Below, piece after piece: positions 29,296 through 38,959 of a stretch of DNA of 56,561 nucleotides (positions are counted from its first letter, which is position 1; every line of letters begins with the position of its first letter). The stretch is from NCBI GenBank assembly GCA_947629265.1, contig CANRCZ010000005.1, positions 1 to 56,561 on the forward strand, read 5' to 3'. This stretch comes from an uncultured Bacilli bacterium. GTDB lineage: Bacteria > Bacillota_I > Bacilli_A > RF39 > UBA660. The notes beneath the pieces were generated by a model that saw only the letters and a list, made by a program, of their open reading frames with translations, ran no database searches and was not told the DNA's origin. A program made the translations under genes and the position numbers.

Positions 29296-31830
29296 ATGAA
29301 GAGGACAGAAGTAGACTTAAATAAAATAACACCGATGATGAAACAGTATCTAGATATCAAAAAAGATTATGAAGATGTCATACTATTCTTTCGTTTAGGT
29401 GATTTTTACGAAATGTTTTTTGAAGATGCAACAATCGCATCAAGAGAATTAGAATTGACCTTGACCGGTAAAAATGCCGGACTAGATGAAAAGATACCTA
29501 TGTGTGGTGTACCGCACCATGCCGTTAATATCTATCTAGAAAAACTAGTCGATAAAGGCTATAGAGTCGCCATCTGCGAACAATTAGAAGATCCATCACA
29601 AGCTAAAAGTATCGTTAAAAGAGACGTTATTCAAATTGTCAGTAAAGGTACTATTCTAAATGAAGAAGCCCTAGTCGAATACGAAAATAACTACGTAGGT
29701 AGTATCTGTGATTTTAAACATTGTTACATTATAAGTTACATAGATATATCGACTGGTGAGGTATATGCTAAAATGGTAAGTCACAATAATACCAATTTAG
29801 TTAACGAGGTATTAAATTTAGGATTAAAAGAAATAATCATCAACGATAAAATCGATAAAAGTATTTTAAGTATTTTAAAAAATCAATTTAAAATAACTGT
29901 CACCATCTTCAATCAAATCGATAACCTAAAAGAATACGAATATATCTATCAAGATACTAGTGATATTAGATACGTCGAAGCTATTAAATATCTACTTACT
30001 TATATAAATAGTACCCAAAAAAGAAATCTTGGTCACTTACAAAAACTAGTCATCAAAGAAAATAAAAATTATCTAAAAATGGATATCCATACCAAACGTA
30101 ACCTAGAACTTACTGAAACCTTAAGATTAAAACAGAGAAACTTTTCACTTATTTGGTTATTAGATAAAACTAAAACTGCTATGGGTTCTAGAATGTTAAA
30201 AAATTGGCTAGAAAATCCATTGATCGATAAAGAAGAAATAAATAGAAGATACGATATCGTAAGCAAATTACTGACAGAATTTATTTTAAAAGACGATCTT
30301 ATCAAACTACTATACGAGGTATACGATTTAGAAAGATTAAGTGGTCGTATCGCTTTTGGTAACGCTAATGCTAGAGATTTATTACAACTTAAAGCATCGC
30401 TAAAAGTTCTACCACAGATATCGGACATTTTATCTAAATTAAACTACGATAAAAAAATAAATACCCTAGAAGAATTGTATCAATTGCTAGATGATAGTAT
30501 CTATGAAGAACCACCAGTCAGTATCAAAGAGGGTTACCTTATTAAAGAGGGATACAATGCTGAATTAGATGAACTTAAAGATTTAAGAAAAGGTGGCAAA
30601 GATTTTGTCGCTAGGTTTGAAAACGAAGAGCGGGAAAGAACCGGTATTAAAACATTAAAAATCGGCTATAACAAAGTATTTGGTTATTATATCGAGGTAT
30701 CGAAAGGTAGTACCAATCTAGTTAAAGATGAATATGGTTACGAAAGAAAACAAACCTTATCGAACTGTGAAAGATATATTAGTCCGATTTTAAAAGAAAA
30801 AGAGGCTTTAATATTAAATGCTGAAGAAAAGATCATCGAACTTGAATATCAATTGTTTATCGATATTAGAGATAAAGTTAAAACCTATATCAAAGAATTA
30901 CAAGATACATCCAAAGTTATCAGTGAAATAGACGTCTTACAGTCGTTTGCAACTGTTTCCGAAGAAAATAACTACGTAAGACCTGTTATAAGTGATGATA
31001 GAGTGATCGATATCAAACTAAATCGTCATCCTGTCATCGAAAAAGTTATCAATAGTGAGTACGTTCCAAACGATATTAAAATGGATAATCATACCGATAT
31101 TTTATTGATAACTGGTCCTAATATGGCTGGTAAATCGACCTATATGCGACAGATGGCAATAACGTCTATTATGGCGCAGATCGGTTGCTTTGTTCCAGCT
31201 AAAGAAGCTAAATTACCGATTTTTGATGCTATCTTTACAAGAATTGGTGCTAGTGATGATTTAGTAAGTGGTGAATCAACCTTTATGGTCGAAATGAACG
31301 AAGCTAACAATGCCTTAGCTAACGCTACCGATAGGAGTTTAATACTATTCGATGAGTTGGGTAGAGGAACCGCTACCTTTGATGGTATGGCTTTAGCTCA
31401 AGCTATTATCGAACATATCCATCAACATATTCATGCCAAAACTTTCTTTTCAACCCACTATCATGAACTAACTGACTTAGATAAAACTTTAAACAAATTG
31501 AAAAACGTTCACGTTAGTGCCCACGAAGAGAATGGTCAAATAACCTTTTTACATAAAATTAAAGAGGGTAGTATCGATAAAAGTTACGGTATCCATGTCG
31601 CTAAACTCGCTAACTTACCAGATAGTTTAATAAATCGCGCTAATGATATATTAAAAGTTTATGAAAACAAAGAAAAGAAACGTGATATAATCGTTCAAGA
31701 AACCTTAAATTTTGATATTGAAAAAGAAGAAAAAAACGAAATTTTGGAAGAAATCAAAAAAACTGATATAATGAATATGTCACCAATTGAAGCATTAAAT
31801 AAATTATATGAATGGAAAGGAAAGATATAA
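29296..31830 (+). CDS. mutS: DNA mismatch repair protein MutS
   Basis: FFRLGDFYEMFFEDA, TGPNMAGKSTYMRQ, LFDELGRGTATFDGMALA, FFSTHYHEL. Confidence 0.98.
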   Translation: MKRTEVDLNKITPMMKQYLDIKKDYEDVILFFRLGDFYEMFFEDATIASRELELTLTGKNAGLDEKIPMCGVPHHAVNIYLEKLVDKGYRVAICEQLEDPSQAKSIVKRDVIQIVSKGTILNEEALVEYENNYVGSICDFKHCYIISYIDISTGEVYAKMVSHNNTNLVNEVLNLGLKEIIINDKIDKSILSILKNQFKITVTIFNQIDNLKEYEYIYQDTSDIRYVEAIKYLLTYINSTQKRNLGHLQKLVIKENKNYLKMDIHTKRNLELTETLRLKQRNFSLIWLLDKTKTAMGSRMLKNWLENPLIDKEEINRRYDIVSKLLTEFILKDDLIKLLYEVYDLERLSGRIAFGNANARDLLQLKASLKVLPQISDILSKLNYDKKINTLEELYQLLDDSIYEEPPVSIKEGYLIKEGYNAELDELKDLRKGGKDFVARFENEERERTGIKTLKIGYNKVFGYYIEVSKGSTNLVKDEYGYERKQTLSNCERYISPILKEKEALILNAEEKIIELEYQLFIDIRDKVKTYIKELQDTSKVISEIDVLQSFATVSEENNYVRPVISDDRVIDIKLNRHPVIEKVINSEYVPNDIKMDNHTDILLITGPNMAGKSTYMRQMAITSIMAQIGCFVPAKEAKLPIFDAIFTRIGASDDLVSGESTFMVEMNEANNALANATDRSLILFDELGRGTATFDGMALAQAIIEHIHQHIHAKTFFSTHYHELTDLDKTLNKLKNVHVSAHEENGQITFLHKIKEGSIDKSYGIHVAKLANLPDSLINRANDILKVYENKEKKRDIIVQETLNFDIEKEEKNEILEEIKKTDIMNMSPIEALNKLYEWKGKI

Positions 31831-32211
31831 ATGAGTTTATTAAAAAAAGAAAATTGGTTAGTATGTTTACTTTTAACCATCTTATCAGAGGGAGTTTTCA
31901 ATTTAGTTTTAGCTTATTTTTTAAAACTATACGATAAAGATGCATGGTATGCTAAATGGTATTACTGGGTTCTAGCATGTATTCCTTGCTTTGTTCCAGC
32001 TAGTATCATGTTAATAATCCTTACAATTCAAATGGGTGTTAAAGTCGCTGGTAGATTGAATGTCCCTGGTTACCAAATATACGGATTACCTTACCCATGG
32101 ATCTTATGTATTATCGTACCAGTTATCGGTTGGGTAATATTCGCTGTTATGTTTATCTATGTTATGATATGGCCATCAATCATGATAAAACAAGGATATG
32201 GTGAAGCATAG
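31831..32211 (+). CDS. Hypothetical multi-TM protein
   Basis: 126 aa, about 3 TM segments, immediately after mutS. Confidence 0.75.
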   Translation: MSLLKKENWLVCLLLTILSEGVFNLVLAYFLKLYDKDAWYAKWYYWVLACIPCFVPASIMLIILTIQMGVKVAGRLNVPGYQIYGLPYPWILCIIVPVIGWVIFAVMFIYVMIWPSIMIKQGYGEA

Positions 32212-33114
32212 ATGAATACAAGCCTAGTTATTATGGCCGCTGGACTTGGTAGTCGATATAAAGATGGTATAAAACAATTAGCAGCCTTTGGACCAAATGG
32301 TGAAACATTGATGGAATATTCTATCTACGATGCTTTAAAAGCTGGTTTCAATAAAGTTGTCTTTATCTTACGAGAAGATATTTTAGAAGAATTTAAAAAA
32401 ACGATCGGTAAAAGAGTTGAAGAACAAGTCAAGACCGAATACGTCATTCAAAGCATAGATGATATTCCAGCTCCTTATCAAGCTGGTAATAGAACTAAAC
32501 CTTGGGGAACCGCTCATGCTATTTTAACCGCTAAAGATAAAATAGATGAACCATTTTGTGTAATAAATGCCGATGATTATTATGGTAAAAATAGTTTTAA
32601 ATTAGTCTACGACTTTTTAGTAAATAATCAAGATGATTTTGAATACTGTATGGCCGGTTATATCTTAAAAAATACGATTAGCAATAATGGTAGTGTTAAA
32701 AGAGGTATATGTCAAGTCGATCAAAATGGTTACTTAGTTGATATCAAAGAAACTTTTGGTATCGAAAGAGATAAAGAAAATATTATCAGTAGTAACGGTA
32801 TTTTAGATGAAAATGCTAAAGTTTCTTTAAATATATGGGGATTTAAACCAAATGTTTTAACGTTCTTAGAAGATGGTTTTGTCGACTTTTTAAGAGAAAA
32901 TGTTGATTATTTAGATGGTGAATATCTTTTACCAATCGTGATAGATGATCTATTAAAAAAACAAAAAATAAAAATCAAAGTTTTAGATACTAATGATCAC
33001 TGGTTTGGAATAACTTATAAAGAAGATTATGAAGAGGTAAAAAAAGCTTTGGACGAACTATATCAAAAAGGTGAATACCAAGATATGGGTAAAGTAAAGC
33101 AACTAAAAAAATAG
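32212..33114 (+). CDS. Sugar nucleotidyltransferase-like protein
   Basis: VIMAAGLGSRYKDGIKQLAAFGPNGETLMEYSIYDA; VINADDYYG. Confidence 0.9.
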   Translation: MNTSLVIMAAGLGSRYKDGIKQLAAFGPNGETLMEYSIYDALKAGFNKVVFILREDILEEFKKTIGKRVEEQVKTEYVIQSIDDIPAPYQAGNRTKPWGTAHAILTAKDKIDEPFCVINADDYYGKNSFKLVYDFLVNNQDDFEYCMAGYILKNTISNNGSVKRGICQVDQNGYLVDIKETFGIERDKENIISSNGILDENAKVSLNIWGFKPNVLTFLEDGFVDFLRENVDYLDGEYLLPIVIDDLLKKQKIKIKVLDTNDHWFGITYKEDYEEVKKALDELYQKGEYQDMGKVKQLKK

Positions 33115-33125
33115 TTGTTTTTTTG
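33099..33125 (+). terminator. Rho-independent terminator
   Basis: GCAACTA-aaaaaa-TAGTTGTTTTTTTG. Confidence 0.75.
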
Positions 33126-33190
33126 TTGACAAAATTTTAAATAAAATTTAATTAAACTATTTACAAACAAATACAAAAATATTATAATAA

Positions 33191-33224
33191 TGGTACATGG
33201 TGGTTATAAGTGGAGCAAAGTGGG
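33191..33224 (+). promoter_or_regulatory. MraZ operator: four TGG repeats at 10-bp period
   Basis: TGGT 33191, TGGT 33201, TGGA 33211, TGGG 33221, directly upstream of mraZ. Confidence 0.7.
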
Positions 33225-33233
33225 GTGAATAAT

Positions 33234-33662
33234 ATGTTTATGGGAGAGTATCATCATTCAATTGATGAAAAAGGACGTATTATTATTCCTAGTAAATTAA
33301 GAGAAAAACTAGGTAGTGAATTTGTTGTCACTAAAGGCTTAGATAATTGTTTGTTTGTCTATCCTAAAGATGAATGGACTAATGTCATGAACAAATATAA
33401 GGAACTACCTAATACTAAAGATGCTCGTAACTTTATGCGTGTATTCCTATCAGGAGCCACTATAAACGACTTAGATAAACAAGGTCGTATTAACATTGTT
33501 CCATCTTTGATCAGCTATGCTAGTTTAATTAAAGATTGTGTTATAATCGGTGTCAACGAACGTCTAGAAATTTGGAGTAAAGAAAATTGGGATAAATTTA
33601 TCAGTGAAAACGAAGCTAACTTAACCGATATCGCTGATAATCTATTTCAAGTAACAATGTAG
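33234..33662 (+). CDS. mraZ: Transcriptional regulator MraZ
   Basis: MFMGEYHHSIDEKGRIIIPSKLREKLG; ATG 33234. Confidence 0.96.
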   Translation: MFMGEYHHSIDEKGRIIIPSKLREKLGSEFVVTKGLDNCLFVYPKDEWTNVMNKYKELPNTKDARNFMRVFLSGATINDLDKQGRINIVPSLISYASLIKDCVIIGVNERLEIWSKENWDKFISENEANLTDIADNLFQVTM

Positions 33663-33670
33663 GTGTAATT

Positions 33671-34585
33671 ATGCATGAGAGTGTTTTATTAAACGAAGCT
33701 ATTACCGGTTTGAACTTAAAAAAAGACAGTGTCGTTTTAGATTGTACCTTAGGATATGGTGGACATTCTAGTGTCATATTAAAAAATATTCCAGATGGTT
33801 TTTTGTACGCTATCGATCAAGATGATGAGGCTATAAACTATAGTGATGAAAGATTGAAGAATATAAGTTCAAACTACGAGATAATCAAAACGAACTTTGT
33901 TAACCTTAAAGAAGAATTACAAAAACGAGGCGTTTTAAAAGTTGATGCTATCTTGTTTGATTTAGGCGTATCTAGTCCACAATTAGATGAAAGTGAAAGA
34001 GGTTTTTCATTCCATAACGATGCAACTTTAGATATGCGGATGGATAAAACTAATCCTTTGACCGCTAAAAAGGTTGTAAACGAGTACGAACTAGAAAAAC
34101 TAGTAAAAATATTCTATGAATATGGTGAAGAAAAATATGCTCGTAGTATCGCTAGCAATATCGTTAAAAGAAGACAAACTAAAGAAATCGAAACGACCTT
34201 AGAATTAGTCGATATTATCAAAGAGAGCGTACCATTCAAATATAAAAAAAATCACCATCCTGCTCGTAAAGTATTTCAAGCTATTAGAATTGAGGTTAAT
34301 AACGAATTAGAGGTGTTTAAAAAAGCTTTAATCGATGCCTTGGATATTCTAAATAGTAACGGAAGAATATGCGTTATAACTTTCCATTCCTTAGAAGATA
34401 AAATCTGTAAAGAAATATTTAAAAGTGTCAGTGAATTAGATGAAAAAGTAAAAGGTCTACCGATTATACCTTTAGAGTATAGAAAAGAATATAAAGTCGT
34501 TGGTAATCTAAAACCTAAAGATGAAGAAATTAAAAAAAATAATCGAAGCAGAAGCGCAAGGCTTAGAATTATAGAAAGAATGTGA
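33671..34585 (+). CDS. rsmH: 16S rRNA (cytosine1402-N4)-methyltransferase
   Basis: MHESVLLNEAITGLN, DCTLGYGGHS, FDLGVSSPQLDESERGFSF; TGA stop. Confidence 0.97.
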   Translation: MHESVLLNEAITGLNLKKDSVVLDCTLGYGGHSSVILKNIPDGFLYAIDQDDEAINYSDERLKNISSNYEIIKTNFVNLKEELQKRGVLKVDAILFDLGVSSPQLDESERGFSFHNDATLDMRMDKTNPLTAKKVVNEYELEKLVKIFYEYGEEKYARSIASNIVKRRQTKEIETTLELVDIIKESVPFKYKKNHHPARKVFQAIRIEVNNELEVFKKALIDALDILNSNGRICVITFHSLEDKICKEIFKSVSELDEKVKGLPIIPLEYRKEYKVVGNLKPKDEEIKKNNRSRSARLRIIERM

Positions 34586-34589
34586 TATA

Positions 34590-34880
34590 ATGAAAAGGGT
34601 AAAAAGAACAAGAATTACAAAAGGGGAAAGAATGCTATATACTTTTGCAGCATTGTGCTTTGTATCAGTTGTAGGTTTAAAAGTATTTTGTAATGCCGGC
34701 ATTTCTGGAATTAGTATGAATGTCGAGTTAATCAAAAAAGATATAACGGAACAAGAGAAGAAAAATGAAAGTTTAACTATGAAAGTAAGTGAACTAACCT
34801 CATTTGAAAACATAAAAGACGTTGTATCGGATATGGGATTAGCATACAATAATGAAAATATAATCGTTATTAACGACTAA
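34590..34880 (+). CDS. FtsL-like cell division protein
   Basis: Small TM plus coiled coil between rsmH and a PBP. Confidence 0.75.
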   Translation: MKRVKRTRITKGERMLYTFAALCFVSVVGLKVFCNAGISGISMNVELIKKDITEQEKKNESLTMKVSELTSFENIKDVVSDMGLAYNNENIIVIND

Positions 34881-34894
34881 ATGAAGGTGATATT

Positions 34895-37057
34895 GTGAAA
34901 AAGAGCTATGTAAAAAAAACTTGGAATGCACCAATAATTGCGTTTTCAATTTATGCTCTTTTTATTATGATATTATTCGTATGGTTTGGATATTTGTCGT
35001 TATCTAAAAAAATATTAGGTTTGGATATCAGTGAATTCGCTTTAACCCGTAATACAGTTAAAAAGGTCCTACCAGCTAGTAGAGGTATCATCTACGATTC
35101 ATTAGGTAGTGAATTAGCTCGTAATGTTAGTTCTTATACCGTTATAGCTTATCTAGATGGTAAAAAAACCAATAATTATGTATCCGATATCGAAAAGACC
35201 AGTGAAGAACTTTCTAAAGTACTAGGTGGTAAAAAAGAAGAATATAAAAAACTATTAGAACAAGGTAAAGCTAAAAACAAATATCAAATTGAACTAGGTA
35301 AAACCGGTAAAGGAATAACCGAATTAAAAAAAGAAGAAATCGAAGCTCTTAATTTAAAAGGTATCGATTTTATCGAAAGCGAAAAAAGATTTTATCCAAA
35401 CGGTAAATTCGCATCGTACGTTATCGGTTATGCTAAAGAAAAAGAGGTATCCGTATATAACGAGGATACTGAAAGTGATGAAACCAAAGTTGAAATAACT
35501 GGTGAATTAGGAGTCGAAGCTTCCTATAACGACCTTTTAAAAGGAACTAATGGTTACCTTGAATATCAACAAGATCGTTATGGTTATAAAATAAACGGTA
35601 CTAAAGAAATAAAAGAAGATGCCCAAAATGGATACAATATCTATTTAACCCTAGATTCATCTATTCAAAGATTTGCGGAAGCTGCTATCGAAGATTATAG
35701 CAAAGAAGCTGAACCAGAATGGATGCAAATTCAAGTTATGAATGCTAAAACCGGCGCTATTCTTGCAAGTAGTTCATCACCAAATTTCGATCCTAACTTA
35801 AGAGATATAACATCTTATGAAAGTCCTTTAGTAACATATACTTATGAACCAGGTTCGACTATGAAAACTTATACATATATGTGCGCTATCGATAATGGTG
35901 TCTACGATGGTAGTAAAAAATTTAAGTCAGGTAGTATCAAAGTAGCTGATAGTACGATTAGAGATTGGAATAAATATGGTTGGGGTGAAATAACTTTTGA
36001 TAAAGGATACGAATATTCATCCAATGTTGGTATATCCTATTTAATGCGTGATTACCTATCAGCTAAACAACTTAAAGATTGTCTTAATAAGTACGGTTTC
36101 GGTAAAAAAACCGGTATCGAAATAGCTCGTGAACAAACTGGTAAAATCGCTTTTAACTACTCAGTTGAGGTAGCGAATGCTGGATTTGGACAGGGAATAA
36201 CTGTAACCGCTATTCAATTGTTACAAGCCGCTACCATAATCGCTAACGATGGTAAAATGGTAACACCTTATATCGTCGAAAAGATCGTCAATCCAAACGA
36301 TGACACTAATTACTATGAAGCGACCGTTAAAAAAAGTGGTCAGATCGTTAAAAAAGAAACGGTTGATAAGATGAAAGAACTTATGTATAATGCCATTCAT
36401 GGTACTGATCAAGGAACCGCCGCTAAAGCTTATAATATCGATGGTATTGATATGATTGGTAAAACCGGTACCGCTCAAATATACAATGAAAATGGTGGAG
36501 GATATCTAAAAGGTTATAATGATTACATTTATTCATTCTTAGGAATGTATCCTAAAGATGATCCACAAATTATTATCTATACCGCTATGAAAAAACCTAA
36601 AAATGGAACCAATCAATCTTTGATTAAAGCGACAAAAGATGTTATAATAAGTGTAGCAAAGTATAAGAACTTTTATACCGATACTACAACTTTAGATAAA
36701 ACTCAAAGTTATACATTATCTTCATATATCAATAGTAATATCGAAGACGTTAAAAAGGACTTAAAAAAGAAAAATATCAATTATATTATCTTAGGTGATG
36801 GTTCAAAAGTTATCGATCAATATCCAAGTAAAGATACGAAAGTATTATCTTCAGATAAGGTCTTTCTACTAACTAGTAGTAGTGATTATAAAATGCCATC
36901 TTTAAAAGGATATAGTAGGATCGAGGTCTTAAATTTGATGAAACTATTTAATATGAAAGTAGAATTTGAGGGTAATGGTTTTGTAAAAGAACAGTCTATT
37001 AAAGAGGGTAGTACCATAAATAATAAAGAGACACTAAAAATTACCTTAGGGGAATAA
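34895..37057 (+). CDS. Penicillin-binding protein 2 (FtsI/SpoVD-like) with PASTA-like C-terminus
   Basis: PASRGIIYDSLGSELA, EPGSTMKTYTYM (SxxK), YSSNVGISYLM (SxN), GKTGTAQ (KTG). Confidence 0.95.
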   Translation: MKKSYVKKTWNAPIIAFSIYALFIMILFVWFGYLSLSKKILGLDISEFALTRNTVKKVLPASRGIIYDSLGSELARNVSSYTVIAYLDGKKTNNYVSDIEKTSEELSKVLGGKKEEYKKLLEQGKAKNKYQIELGKTGKGITELKKEEIEALNLKGIDFIESEKRFYPNGKFASYVIGYAKEKEVSVYNEDTESDETKVEITGELGVEASYNDLLKGTNGYLEYQQDRYGYKINGTKEIKEDAQNGYNIYLTLDSSIQRFAEAAIEDYSKEAEPEWMQIQVMNAKTGAILASSSSPNFDPNLRDITSYESPLVTYTYEPGSTMKTYTYMCAIDNGVYDGSKKFKSGSIKVADSTIRDWNKYGWGEITFDKGYEYSSNVGISYLMRDYLSAKQLKDCLNKYGFGKKTGIEIAREQTGKIAFNYSVEVANAGFGQGITVTAIQLLQAATIIANDGKMVTPYIVEKIVNPNDDTNYYEATVKKSGQIVKKETVDKMKELMYNAIHGTDQGTAAKAYNIDGIDMIGKTGTAQIYNENGGGYLKGYNDYIYSFLGMYPKDDPQIIIYTAMKKPKNGTNQSLIKATKDVIISVAKYKNFYTDTTTLDKTQSYTLSSYINSNIEDVKKDLKKKNINYIILGDGSKVIDQYPSKDTKVLSSDKVFLLTSSSDYKMPSLKGYSRIEVLNLMKLFNMKVEFEGNGFVKEQSIKEGSTINNKETLKITLGE

Positions 37058-37078
37058 TGATAAGAGAAAGGTGAGAAT

Positions 37079-38185
37079 ATGAAAAGAGGATTTACTTTAA
37101 CAGAATTGTTAGGTAGTATAGTCGTAATGGGCGTTATCGCTGTTATTATCGTACCTAACATATATAGCAAAATTATGCAATCAAAAGAATCAGCATTACA
37201 AAGTCAGACGACAGTTATTGAAAAAGCCGCTAGTGACTATCTATTAGAACATAAGGATCTATTAGATATTTATAAATTAAACGCTACTTTAATATCAATT
37301 GAAAGTTTAAAAAGTGAAAAATATTTAAAAAATGAAAAGATTAAAAACCCTGTAACTGGTGATGATATGAATGGTTGTGTCGTTGTAACTTATGATGATA
37401 ACACCTCAGGTTACAATTATAAATACGATGAAAAAAGTTGTACTGAGTTAGAAACAGACTACCCTAAAATCGTATCAGCTTATCAGACGATTGTCGATAA
37501 TGTAAGTACGACTATAACTGGTGATGGTCTATATGAAATCGATAATGAATACGTCTATAGAGGTAAAAATCCAAATAACTACTTAAAGATAGGTCAAGAT
37601 TTATATCGAATTATCAGTTTAGATAAAGATAATAAAACTTTAAAAGCTATTAAAGTTAATGGCGAATTAAAAAATTATGAAGAAAGTACCCAAACTACCG
37701 AATATAGTTTTAGAGTTTCTACTTTAAATACCTATCTAAATTCATCTGTTTATAATACTTATACCGATGCTATAAAAAAACATTTATTAGCGAATGCTAC
37801 TTGGTTAGTTGGTAACGTAACTGGTGAAAAGATGAATTTAATCGGTTTAAAATCAGTCGTAAGTACAGGTACTTATAATGCTAGTATCGGTCTACTTAAT
37901 ATTTATGAATATGCTAAAGCTAGTACTACAGAAGAATGTAGTGATAATTACTTATCCGATAGCTGTAGAAATAATAATTACTTGAATTTTAAAGATAAAT
38001 ACTGGTTAATAAACAATAAGGATAATGCTATATGGTATGTAGATCCAAGTAGTGGTTTAAAAGCTGAAGAAAATGTAAAAGATGCCTTATATAACGTTCA
38101 TCCTGTTTTAAACCTAACCGCTAATACCGAAATGACAGGAACCGGAACCGAAGAAGATCCTTATACTTTAAAAGAAGGAGTTTAG
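37079..38185 (+). CDS. Type IV pilin-like protein with prepilin N-methylation motif
   Basis: MKRGFTLTELLGSIVVMGVIAVIIVPNIYSKI. Confidence 0.88.
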   Translation: MKRGFTLTELLGSIVVMGVIAVIIVPNIYSKIMQSKESALQSQTTVIEKAASDYLLEHKDLLDIYKLNATLISIESLKSEKYLKNEKIKNPVTGDDMNGCVVVTYDDNTSGYNYKYDEKSCTELETDYPKIVSAYQTIVDNVSTTITGDGLYEIDNEYVYRGKNPNNYLKIGQDLYRIISLDKDNKTLKAIKVNGELKNYEESTQTTEYSFRVSTLNTYLNSSVYNTYTDAIKKHLLANATWLVGNVTGEKMNLIGLKSVVSTGTYNASIGLLNIYEYAKASTTEECSDNYLSDSCRNNNYLNFKDKYWLINNKDNAIWYVDPSSGLKAEENVKDALYNVHPVLNLTANTEMTGTGTEEDPYTLKEGV

Positions 38186-38186
38186 A

Positions 38187-38897
38187 ATGGATTATAGCAG
38201 TTTAAAAATACCAAATCACTTAGGTATTATTCTAGATGGTAATGGTAGATGGGCTAAAAATCGTGGTTTATCAAGGAGTAAAGGTCACGAAGCTGGTTTT
38301 AAAAATTTAAAAAAATTAAGCAAAACTATCTTAAATTCAGGTGTTAAAATACTAAGCGTCTATGCTTTTTCAACCGAGAACTTTAAACGTAGTAAAGATG
38401 AGGTTGATTACCTTATGAATATTTTCGCTAATCAATTTAAAAAAGAATTACCTTTTTTTAAATCCGAAAATATTAAAGTTATCTTCTCAGGTAAAAGAGC
38501 TTATCCACTACCTGATAAAGTAATTGATACGATTAATGAAATGGAAGAGCAGACTAAAAATAATACAAACGGTATTTTAAATATTTGTATCAATTACGGT
38601 GGTCATGCTGAAATAATCGACGCTATAAAAAAACTATATCAAGATAATGTCGATATCGCATCCTTAGATGAAGAACTTTTTAGTCACTACCTATATCAAG
38701 ATTTACCACCTATCGATTTATTAATAAGAACGAGTGGAGAACAGCGAATTAGCAATTTCATGTTGTGGCAACTATCATATGCTGAATTCTACTTTCCTAA
38801 AGTTCATTTTCCCGATTTTGATGAAGAAGAATACTATAAAGCTTTAGTTGAGTATTCCAAACGCGATCGAAGATTTGGTGGCATTAAAGAAGATTAA
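38187..38897 (+). CDS. uppS: Isoprenyl transferase (undecaprenyl diphosphate synthase)
   Basis: IPNHLGIILDGNGRWAKNRGLSRSKGHEAG; DLLIRTSGEQRISNFMLWQ. Confidence 0.96.
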   Translation: MDYSSLKIPNHLGIILDGNGRWAKNRGLSRSKGHEAGFKNLKKLSKTILNSGVKILSVYAFSTENFKRSKDEVDYLMNIFANQFKKELPFFKSENIKVIFSGKRAYPLPDKVIDTINEMEEQTKNNTNGILNICINYGGHAEIIDAIKKLYQDNVDIASLDEELFSHYLYQDLPPIDLLIRTSGEQRISNFMLWQLSYAEFYFPKVHFPDFDEEEYYKALVEYSKRDRRFGGIKED

Positions 38898-38917
38898 AGG
38901 ATGGAAATCCTTTTTTT
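38896..38917 (+). terminator. Rho-independent terminator
   Basis: AAAGGAT-ggaa-ATCCTTTTTTT. Confidence 0.75.
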
Positions 38918-38959
38918 AAACCATTAAATATGTTAAAATATAGTTTAAAGGAGATAAAA

